This document shows, in pieces, positions 38,892 through 44,348 of a stretch of 44,348 nucleotides of DNA (position 1 is its first letter; every line of letters starts with the position of its first letter). Where the stretch lies: positions 1-44,348 of the IMG/VR virus record IMGVR_UViG_3300009183_000139, one strand, 5' to 3'. The stretch comes from a virus. The translations under genes and the position numbers were made by a program. Below the pieces are notes generated by a model. That model was not told the DNA's origin. It saw only the letters and a program-made list of their open reading frames with translations, and did no database searches.

Positions 38892-39819
38892 CGCGCATTT
38901 CTACTTCGGTGAATTGGCAGTAGGCCATATGATGTGCCCAGGCTCTAATTTCGTCAAGACTGGGTCGTCGAATTTTTTCTATATCTGCAATAGAAGTACT
39001 ACACACCGCGGCTGCGGCGTTGGGCCCAAGTGTGATGGCTGGTTTGCCATGCAGTATGGCTTCGCCGGCAGCAATGCTGGAGTAAGTTATCAAACAATAT
39101 ATGTCTTGATCCAAGGCCATTTCTATTGTGTCGTCATTGATTCGAACACTGCGCCCTTGTTTGCGACGAATCACCACTTCCCTATCAGTATGAGCACTAA
39201 TTTCTGCTAATGTCTGTTTCAACCATGTTTCAAGATCTATGTCGTACAGATTCAATAGTTTTTGACTGGGTGGTGCCAACAGTATCTTACTGCCATCCGC
39301 ACGTACTTTTTTAAGTTGAACTCCTGTGCAATCAAATCTATCACTAGGACGAGCAATCACGGGCCCAAAGTTTTGTACATCATTTTTTGTAATTCTGTGA
39401 TAGAGTTTTTTCTTGCCATTGCCAAAGTAACCAGTGTCAATATAGTAAAAGTCTTTGCCCAGGGCTCGACACGCATCCATTTGTTTACGTTTGGTAATAC
39501 CACGCAACACCACAGGAGTAGGCGTTGATTCAGTTTTACTCCAGGTAGTTATTTGTCCGCCACAACCGCGCACAAAACTTTCTAATGTAGGATCGTACAT
39601 ATATCCTTTTCTTTCATATCTATATTCGCTGTCTATGGCGTGTACTGCCTGTGTGTCCAACGCACAAATTTTTGCCGACAATGTGTCAAAGTTCATACCA
39701 TAATAATCGCCTGCAGGATCCACACGATATTTTATTATGTCGTAAAATATATCACGAACTTCGGCTGGCAGTAAATCAAATTCGTGTTGTTCAAATGGTA
39801 TTAGTTCTTCATCATCCAT
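38857..39819 (-). CDS. GT-B-like glycan transferase (KpsC/S-like)
   Basis: A 320-residue protein, the nearest relative of the 33950 gene in this window: VLRGITKRKQMDACRALGK, YYIDTGYFGNGK, VIARPSDRFDC, LYDIDLETWLKQTLAEISAHTDREVVIRRK and LITYSSIAAGEAILHGKPAITLG line up in order. The start is the ATG at 39819, overlapping the preceding stop by 8 nt; a reading from 39906 extends into the preceding gene. A duplication with strand inversion inside the cassette is suggested. Sugar and acceptor are unknown. Confidence 0.75.
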   Translation of the reverse strand: MDDEELIPFEQHEFDLLPAEVRDIFYDIIKYRVDPAGDYYGMNFDTLSAKICALDTQAVHAIDSEYRYERKGYMYDPTLESFVRGCGGQITTWSKTESTPTPVVLRGITKRKQMDACRALGKDFYYIDTGYFGNGKKKLYHRITKNDVQNFGPVIARPSDRFDCTGVQLKKVRADGSKILLAPPSQKLLNLYDIDLETWLKQTLAEISAHTDREVVIRRKQGRSVRINDDTIEMALDQDIYCLITYSSIAAGEAILHGKPAITLGPNAAAAVCSTSIADIEKIRRPSLDEIRAWAHHMAYCQFTEVEMRDGTAWRILQGG

Positions 39820-40504
39820 TATGTGTTCTTTGCTGACAGTGGTCGGTAAGTGTGCGTTCGTGATGCCAGTCTGGTGCAAAGTCACCAGCTGTAGCAAATT
39901 CATCAAAGCAGGGCGTTCCCAAAGTGTAGTGTACTAATTTTGCTAGAGGATTCCATTCATACTCAACATCCAGCCAATTCCACTCAGGCGGTAGTTCACC
40001 TATGCGTTCATCTTCTATCCAGGAGAATCTGTGCAGTTCGGCACCTGTTGATTTTTGCACAAACTCAGGAGTTAGTTTGCGGTTAGGAAAACTGTTGCAG
40101 TTCCACAGTATCACACTTGACCAATTTTTGCGTGGATAGTCTTCGTTTGGGCTGCCAAGATATTTCACAGGCATGCGAGTTTTGTAGTCGTGTTTGACCA
40201 CCATGACGTCTTTGGAGACATCGCGCAAGTTCCACAGTTTCACAATGTCGTCACGCAGGATCATGTCACCGTCAATGAATATGGCCCAGCCCGAATAGCC
40301 CATTAGATGCGGCACAAGGAAACGGCTGTAGATAAATTGGTTGCTGCCGTCAGTGTGCGTTTCGTCATAATCTCGAAACAGGTTCAAGGCCACAGGGATA
40401 ATGGCCACTGGCTGGCTGGCATGTCTAATAATTGAGTTTACACACACATGATAGGCCACTGCTTCTCTAGGATCGTAGCCCACAAAGATTGGTATAGGGG
40501 TCAT
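39812..40504 (-). CDS. Glycosyltransferase, GT8-like
   Basis: A 230-residue protein with the fold features of GT8-type enzymes found in marine phages: FVGYDPREAVAYHVCVNSI at the start (residues 7-25), WAIFIDGDMILRDDI with D-G-D as the metal site near residues 74-78, and a C-terminal LVHYTLGTPCF where the His commonly ligates the metal. It is coupled to the cytidylyltransferase-cupin gene by ATGA and to the next gene by overlap. It probably transfers a hexose. The acceptor is unknown. Confidence 0.82.
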   Translation of the reverse strand: MTPIPIFVGYDPREAVAYHVCVNSIIRHASQPVAIIPVALNLFRDYDETHTDGSNQFIYSRFLVPHLMGYSGWAIFIDGDMILRDDIVKLWNLRDVSKDVMVVKHDYKTRMPVKYLGSPNEDYPRKNWSSVILWNCNSFPNRKLTPEFVQKSTGAELHRFSWIEDERIGELPPEWNWLDVEYEWNPLAKLVHYTLGTPCFDEFATAGDFAPDWHHERTLTDHCQQRTHNG

Positions 40505-41268
40505 GTCTTGCGCTCTATATCTTCCTCAACACAGTGTTCACCGTATTGTATTTCAATCAATTTGAGTGGTTGATCACTTTCGTTGCAAAGTTGATGCCAT
40601 TCATTCACAGCAATAAAAGTGTTCTCATGCACAGTCAAGTGGCATTTGATTTCTTGATCAGTGCTGGCTTCGTCCAAGGTGTACACAGTAGCGTCACCTT
40701 CGGCCACAAACCAAAACTCTGCACGACTATTATGGCGTTGCATACTCAAGCATGTGTTAGGCATGACTGTGAGTTCTTTTAGTTTGGTACTTGGTGGCAC
40801 CTCATGCAACACTCGATAGTAACCCCAGGTGCGTTCAGTCTTGGGTTTTTTCCAATCTTCAAGTATCCAAGAGCTGGAATTCTTTTTGTTCTTGCCTCCT
40901 ACCCCAAACGCAAATTCTACATCGGGTTCGGTCATTTCGGGAATGTTGTCCTGAGTCCTGTCGCCGCCATTGGCAAAGATAAATTTAGAGCCAGGCATGG
41001 GATAGTACAACTTGGCCAGGCGGATGGCATCTCGAGCACTGTCATCAGAGTCGTCAAACTCAATCACTCGATCTACCATGGAGAGATTTTCCACAATGGC
41101 TCTACGCTCGGTCATGGGCATGAAAGGTCTGCCCTTTTTGCGTATCAACCAGTCGTCGGAATTAAGTCCAACAACCAGTCTGTGCCCCAAGGCCTTGGCT
41201 GCTTGGAAGTAGGCTATGTGCCCGGAATGTAGTGGGTCAAATCCACCCGTGACAATTATGATTTTCAT
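40501..41268 (-). CDS. Cytidylyltransferase-cupin fusion
   Basis: A 255-residue fused protein. Residues 1-135 form a nucleotidyltransferase of the TagD/RfaE type: VTGGFDPLHSGHIAYF with HSGH at 14-17, VVGLNSDDWLIRKKGRPF and ANGGDRTQDNIPE. Residues 140-250 form a cupin similar to the ManC C-terminal (mannose-6-phosphate isomerase) domain, with WGYYRVLHEVP, KELTVMPNTCLSMQRHNSRAE and FWFVAEGDATV; the cupin His/Glu ligands are present. It could activate and epimerise a sugar for the adjacent transferases. The start is the ATG at 41268, where the catalytic motif begins. Confidence 0.85.
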   Translation of the reverse strand: MKIIIVTGGFDPLHSGHIAYFQAAKALGHRLVVGLNSDDWLIRKKGRPFMPMTERRAIVENLSMVDRVIEFDDSDDSARDAIRLAKLYYPMPGSKFIFANGGDRTQDNIPEMTEPDVEFAFGVGGKNKKNSSSWILEDWKKPKTERTWGYYRVLHEVPPSTKLKELTVMPNTCLSMQRHNSRAEFWFVAEGDATVYTLDEASTDQEIKCHLTVHENTFIAVNEWHQLCNESDQPLKLIEIQYGEHCVEEDIERKT

Positions 41269-41276
41269 GTGGATAT

Positions 41277-41390
41277 TTAACTGACATGACTCACACACCA
41301 CCAAAAAGCTGTCCAGGCCTCAATGAACAATATCAGCAGAAAGAATTCCATTTCTGCCAGATCTCTTTGCCAACGTTCTTGATCAGTCAT
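41277..41390 (-). CDS. 37-aa single-pass membrane micro-protein
   Basis: A 37-residue frame begins at an ATG (41390) one base after the UvsY-like stop (TAACATG) and ends with TAA at 41277, 8 bp before the start of the cytidylyltransferase gene. The peptide has a short soluble head (TDQERWQRDLAEM) and one membrane helix (EFFLLILFIEAWTAFWW). It shares the E-x-W-x-A-x-x motif with the micro-protein at 29547-29639 (ELWWALF against EAWTAFW). This region is otherwise unexplained. Expression is inferred. Confidence 0.55.
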   Translation of the reverse strand: MTDQERWQRDLAEMEFFLLILFIEAWTAFWWCVSHVS

Positions 41391-41391
41391 G

Positions 41392-41844
41392 TTATACTGT
41401 GATGTCTTCCATGCCGGCTGTGCGCAGTCTGACCACGTGACCCATTTGCCACTGCTTGGTGTCCAGGCCCTTCATGATGCCTAACCAACGATTACGTAGT
41501 AATGCCACTTCGTTGATGATGGTTTCAAAGTCCACAACTTCTTCTTCACCATCCACGTACTTTTCAGCATCTCGTGCTGTGAGCGCACGAGCATAGCCTT
41601 CAAGATATTTCTTGAAGTGCCGAGTACGTATCTTGCGCAGTTGGATGTTGAGAAAGTTTAGCACAGCCTCGATCTCTTGTAACTGATTGAATCTGTGCTC
41701 GGTTATACCCGGCAAGGCAGTGATGTTCTTTTCTACTAGGCCGCCAATTTTGCAGTCACGCTTGGCATCAGTCAATTCTGATTCAAAGTGTGCAATGAAA
41801 TCAGGTATGTTGCCAAGATCAGCGACTACTCGGCTGTACCACAT
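41392..41844 (-). CDS. uvsY: Recombination mediator, UvsY-like
   Basis: A 150-residue, helical, charged protein in the place where T4-like phages carry the recombination mediator that loads UvsX onto gp32-covered DNA. Features are the KNITALPGITEHRFNQLQEIE segment, a long helix (EAVLNFLNIQLRKIRTRHFKKYLE), a DGEEEVVDFETIINEVALL segment and RNRWLGIMKGLDTKQW. These resemble UvsY of marine phages by pattern and length but not by clear identity to T4. The placement after uvsX and the acidic gene supports the call. The ATG at 41844 overlaps the acidic gene stop. Confidence 0.7.
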   Translation of the reverse strand: MWYSRVVADLGNIPDFIAHFESELTDAKRDCKIGGLVEKNITALPGITEHRFNQLQEIEAVLNFLNIQLRKIRTRHFKKYLEGYARALTARDAEKYVDGEEEVVDFETIINEVALLRNRWLGIMKGLDTKQWQMGHVVRLRTAGMEDITV

Positions 41845-42107
41845 CAGTAGTCATCTTCTTGGTTGTAGTTGTCCTCTTCGTCCAAATCTTCTTCTTCCTC
41901 TTCTGCGTAGTCTTTGTCGTTGTCCAAATATGCAGTCAAGGCTTTCTTGATGTCCGAATCACCTTTAAATGCGTTTCGAATTTCTTCAACATCATGATCG
42001 TGATCAATCAGGATAGACACAATGCTTTCGGCAGCATCTATACGATCCACCACATTGACATATCTTTTTAATTCGCCCCAAATTTCGCTTGCTACTTCTG
42101 CTGACAT
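41844..42107 (-). CDS. Small acidic hypothetical protein
   Basis: An 87-residue protein with an ordinary helical N-terminus (SEIWGELKRYVNVVDRIDAAE) and an extremely acidic C-terminus (about residues 66-87, many Glu and Asp). Similar small proteins next to uvsX occur in marine T4-like phages; the function is not known. A DNA-mimic or protein-binding tail is a possibility. A strong CGGAGGAATAAA ribosome site precedes the ATG, suggesting high translation. Confidence 0.75.
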   Translation of the reverse strand: MSAEVASEIWGELKRYVNVVDRIDAAESIVSILIDHDHDVEEIRNAFKGDSDIKKALTAYLDNDKDYAEEEEEDLDEEDNYNQEDDY

Positions 42108-42108
42108 T

Positions 42109-43164
42109 TTATTCCTCCGTTGTGTCGGCTGTACTTACCTCAGTCTTGATATTCTTGAAGTCAATCATCACCTTGTCCAAGCAACCATCATCATTCTTTT
42201 CCCATGCTTTGCGAAACTTCTTGATAACTTCGCCATCACTTGTGGTAAACACCAGACTGTTGCCTTCACGCTTGAGCATTTCTTTTTTCTCAATCAAGTC
42301 CACCAGGCCTGAGTAAGGACTCATGCCTGTTGTGTAAGGAATCTTGACCTGCACACCTTCAAACGGTTTGGCATAGCGTGTTTTCATGACTTTGCAGCCT
42401 GCACGAATACCGTTTACGTCACTCACCTTGTTGCCATCCTCGTCCTCTTTCAGCTTCATCTTCTTCATGGCCACAACAATTGAGCTGGCGTAAATGAAAC
42501 CTTGACCGCCGGAGATCTTGTCATCTGGATCAAACATATCCTGGCTGGCGTAGGTGTGGTTGGTACAAACCAAACCTACGTTGTATGAACCAAACATGTT
42601 CACACAGTTACGCACCAAGGCAGTGAGAGCTTTGGGTTTACGACCCAAGTCGCCCTTCATTTCACCTGCATCAAATTGGTTCACGTCTGTGGGAGTTAAC
42701 AACATGCCCAATGAGTCAATCACAAACATGACCTTGGGACGTTCGCCTTCGGGCAGAGCTTTGTAGTCGCTCATGAATGTGGAGATGGTCTTGGCCACGT
42801 CATCTATCATGGCCATGCTCAACTTCAACAGTTTGTTTTCACTAGTGTCCACACCCAAGGCTTTGAGCCAATCTTCGTCTAGTGCGTTCTCCGAATCAAT
42901 CAACACCACAAAGATGCCTTGCTCTTGTGCGTTCTTGATAATGTTGCCTGAACAGATGTAGCTTTTGCCTGCACCTGAGTCGCCAGCAAATACTGTGACC
43001 TTGCCCAGGGGAATGCCACGATTGAAGTCACCGCTGATCAAATAGTTCAAAGCGTAGTTGCCTGTTGAGATCCAGTCTGTTGGATCGTTGAAACCGATGC
43101 TTAATCCATCGATTGATTTTGTAATTTCTTTACGGAATTTTGAAACGTCAAAGGGTTTGCCCAT
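42109..43164 (-). CDS. uvsX: RecA-like recombinase UvsX
   Basis: A 351-residue strand-exchange protein of the RecA family, the centre of recombination-dependent replication. Walker A GDSGAGKS, the VVLIDSENALDEDW strand, VMFVIDSLGMLL (Walker B) and VGLVCTNHTY with the disordered DNA-binding loop region are visible in order. The acidic C-terminus (STADTTEE) may modulate filament formation. An AGGTGA ribosome site precedes the ATG. The gene follows gp32 after a 10-bp hairpin and precedes the acidic gene and uvsY-like gene. Confidence 0.95.
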   Translation of the reverse strand: MGKPFDVSKFRKEITKSIDGLSIGFNDPTDWISTGNYALNYLISGDFNRGIPLGKVTVFAGDSGAGKSYICSGNIIKNAQEQGIFVVLIDSENALDEDWLKALGVDTSENKLLKLSMAMIDDVAKTISTFMSDYKALPEGERPKVMFVIDSLGMLLTPTDVNQFDAGEMKGDLGRKPKALTALVRNCVNMFGSYNVGLVCTNHTYASQDMFDPDDKISGGQGFIYASSIVVAMKKMKLKEDEDGNKVSDVNGIRAGCKVMKTRYAKPFEGVQVKIPYTTGMSPYSGLVDLIEKKEMLKREGNSLVFTTSDGEVIKKFRKAWEKNDDGCLDKVMIDFKNIKTEVSTADTTEE

Positions 43165-43189
43165 GAATCACCTATTATTTTTTTAAAGA

Positions 43190-43214
43190 ACACAGAGGGA
43201 GAGCCCCTCTGTGT
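43190..43214 (-). terminator. Hairpin between gp32 and uvsX
   Basis: Perfect 10-bp inverted repeat, acacagaggg (43190-43199) and ccctctgtgt (43205-43214), with a 5-nt loop. On the minus strand it is followed only by TCTTTAAA, so the T-tract is weak; partial termination or mRNA stabilisation of the gp32 message is more likely than full termination. Confidence 0.6.
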
Positions 43215-43225
43215 AGTATTGTCAA

Positions 43226-44218
43226 TTACTTGGCTTGACGGCTACGGATCATGGCCAAGATGTCCTGGGCATTTTGTCCACTGGCTGCAGGCCTGGCAAC
43301 TGGTGCGGCTGCTACCGGAACATCGTCCTCGTCAAAGTCACTTGCTGGCGCAGGTGTTGTCTTGATCGTGGGCTTGGCTGCTGGTGCAGGTGTGTCCTCA
43401 TCCACCGGTGCGGCTCCAGCTCCACCCGGTGTTTGAACACCAGCAGGACGGAAGTACTGACCCCAACGTTCTGTGTCGTAAGGTTGTCCATCCACGCTTG
43501 CCTCAAACATCTCTTTGATCACCTTCAACTCAACATCGCCTGGCTTCTTGGGCAGGAATGTGCTCAAGTCAAATGCGCCATGCGTGGCAACAGCGGCTTG
43601 TTCGGCTTCGGTCAATGCGGATTCTTTACGTGCCCACTTTGAAGTGCTGTAGTCAGCGTAGCCACCTTTGGATGTCTTGGTGATACGGAAGTCCAAGCCA
43701 CGCAGGGTGTCTGTGGGCATTTCTTCCAGCTCAGGGTCCATCAGTGCCCCTTTGATGGTGGCAAAGATTTGTGGTCCAATGATGAAACGTCGGATGGGAT
43801 TCTCTGGAGTCTTGTCTTCACTCAGGGGGTTCTCACGCACAAAGCCTTGAAAGATGTATGAACGTTTCTTCCAATACTTGCGACCCATTTCTTCAAGGCT
43901 CTTGTCCTTGAACCAGGTGCGTACTTCTGCCAAGATGGGACAGGCTTCGCCCCACATTTCCACACAAGGCACTTGCACGTACACCTGTTTGCTATCGCCT
44001 TCGCCCCGGATGCCAGCAAAAGGCAAACGAATCATTGCTCGTTCTTGCCAGAAAAATGTGTTTTTGGTATTTGCATCGGGAAGGAATCGCAGTGTTGCAC
44101 TTTGTCCTTCTTCCATGTTCCAGTGAGCGTAAATGGAATTGTCTCCACCTGTTTGTCCGCCACCTTTGTTGCCTTCTGCTGCCTGTAGTCGTGCTCTGAT
44201 TTCTGCTAATGATGCCAT
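43226..44218 (-). CDS. Single-stranded DNA-binding protein, gp32-like
   Basis: A 330-residue protein starting at the ATG at 44218, with a strong AAGGAG ribosome site; the 27-residue longer reading crosses the leader repeats and is rejected. It has a basic N-terminus (MASLAEIRARLQAAEGNKGG, the cooperative binding part), an OB-like core with WNMEEGQSATLRFLPDAN and a C-x7-C pair (VPCVEMWGEACP) in the region where gp32 binds zinc, and an acidic Pro/Ala-rich C-terminus that contacts other replication proteins. The position just before uvsX fits. Confidence 0.9.
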   Translation of the reverse strand: MASLAEIRARLQAAEGNKGGGQTGGDNSIYAHWNMEEGQSATLRFLPDANTKNTFFWQERAMIRLPFAGIRGEGDSKQVYVQVPCVEMWGEACPILAEVRTWFKDKSLEEMGRKYWKKRSYIFQGFVRENPLSEDKTPENPIRRFIIGPQIFATIKGALMDPELEEMPTDTLRGLDFRITKTSKGGYADYSTSKWARKESALTEAEQAAVATHGAFDLSTFLPKKPGDVELKVIKEMFEASVDGQPYDTERWGQYFRPAGVQTPGGAGAAPVDEDTPAPAAKPTIKTTPAPASDFDEDDVPVAAAPVARPAASGQNAQDILAMIRSRQAK

Positions 44219-44237
44219 AGTTTTTCTCCTTAGTAAG

Positions 44238-44286
44238 TTGCCTATGTTATGTTGCCTATCTAAATGTTTAGATCTTGGTTGCCTGT
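44238..44286. repeat. Direct repeats and palindrome in the gp32 leader
   Basis: The octamer ttgcctat occurs at 44238-44245 and 44252-44259, with ttgcctgt at 44279-44286. Between them a 16-bp near-perfect palindrome, atctaaatgtttagat (44258-44273), is formed. T4 gp32 represses its own translation by binding a structured leader; these elements could serve a similar purpose. No clear promoter was found. Confidence 0.5.
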
Positions 44287-44298
44287 GACTCACAAACA

Positions 44299-44335
44299 AA
44301 AAAGCGCAAACACTGTAGTAGTATATGCGCTTTTT
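44299..44335. terminator. Bidirectional-type terminator upstream of gp32
   Basis: A 10-bp perfect stem, aaaaagcgca (44299-44308) and tgcgcttttt (44326-44335), with a 17-nt loop. The A-run and T-run flank the GC core on both sides, so it could work in either direction. It separates gp32 from whatever lies to the right of the window. Confidence 0.75.
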
Positions 44336-44348
44336 GTCTACGTGTCAA

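Noticed and set aside
41859-42071. Plus-strand frame coding a very hydrophobic, membrane-like protein
   Set aside because: It is the complement of the Glu/Asp-rich tail of the acidic gene; GAA/GAC codons read in reverse give Phe/Val/Leu. No ribosome site.
44219-44299. 27-residue N-terminal extension of gp32
   Set aside because: It crosses the leader repeats and enters the terminator stem; the ATG at 44218 has a strong AAGGAG site and gives the expected N-terminus.
1-44348. Prophage or bacterial chromosome origin
   Set aside because: There is no bacterial housekeeping block, integrase or attachment site; gene density and the T4-type core fit a lytic phage genome.

Overview
The window is a segment of a T4-like myovirus genome (tailed dsDNA phage), most likely from an aquatic environment and a Gram-negative host. 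The evidence is a block of T4-type replication and recombination genes (gp41-like helicase, gp61-like primase, UvsW, UvsX, a UvsY-like protein, gp32-like SSB, a possible gp62-like clamp-loader subunit), a class Ia ribonucleotide reductase with glutaredoxin, tail-fibre-like proteins, and tightly packed genes joined by ATGA, TAATG or GTGA overlaps. Two promoter classes can be read directly: host-type sigma70 promoters (TTGACN, exactly 17 bp, TATAAT-like) before early and iron-sulphur genes, and T4-late-like boxes (NNTAAATA) 15-45 nt before structural genes. The host cannot be named from the sequence. No tRNA, rRNA, insertion sequence, integrase or CRISPR array was seen.

Layout. 1-5.3 kb (minus): partial methyltransferase, glutaredoxin, NrdB, a PRMT-like methyltransferase, NrdA. 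5.3-7.1 kb: pectate-lyase-like tail fibre. 7.1-10.3 kb: PD-(D/E)XK exonuclease, A-type Fe-S carrier, radical SAM enzyme, IscU scaffold, behind a sigma70 promoter. 10.3-18.5 kb: late structural or uncharacterised genes, including a protein with two apparent nucleotidyltransferase domains, a monocistronic gene with a consensus late promoter and its own terminator, and a plus-strand repeat fibre. 18.5-20.9 kb: helicase and primase. 20.9-23.3 kb: virion-type proteins and a miniature protein carrying the catalytic motifs of bacterial DNA polymerase III alpha. 23.3-27.8 kb: SGNH-like hydrolase, zinc-finger protein, gp62-like protein, small conserved genes, UvsW. 27.8-31.6 kb: two unknown proteins, tandem terminators, an AAA+ ATPase and three small early genes, with four near-identical promoter cassettes. 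31.6-41.3 kb: a two-strand glycan or surface-modification cassette (DxD glycosyltransferases, a GT25-like enzyme, four GT-B-like proteins, two FkbM methyltransferases, two other methyltransferases, a cytidylyltransferase-cupin fusion). 41.3-44.3 kb: micro-membrane protein, UvsY-like, acidic protein, UvsX, gp32.

Working together: the RNR and glutaredoxin supply dNTPs; helicase, primase, SSB, UvsX/Y/W and the clamp-loader-like protein run recombination-coupled replication; the IscU/IscA pair could mature the adjacent radical SAM enzyme; the glycan cassette could decorate virions or alter the host surface. The most unusual items are the mini Pol III alpha protein, the Fe-S/radical SAM operon, the double nucleotidyltransferase, the tandem promoter-leader cassettes, and a methyltransferase that appears to start at ATT.
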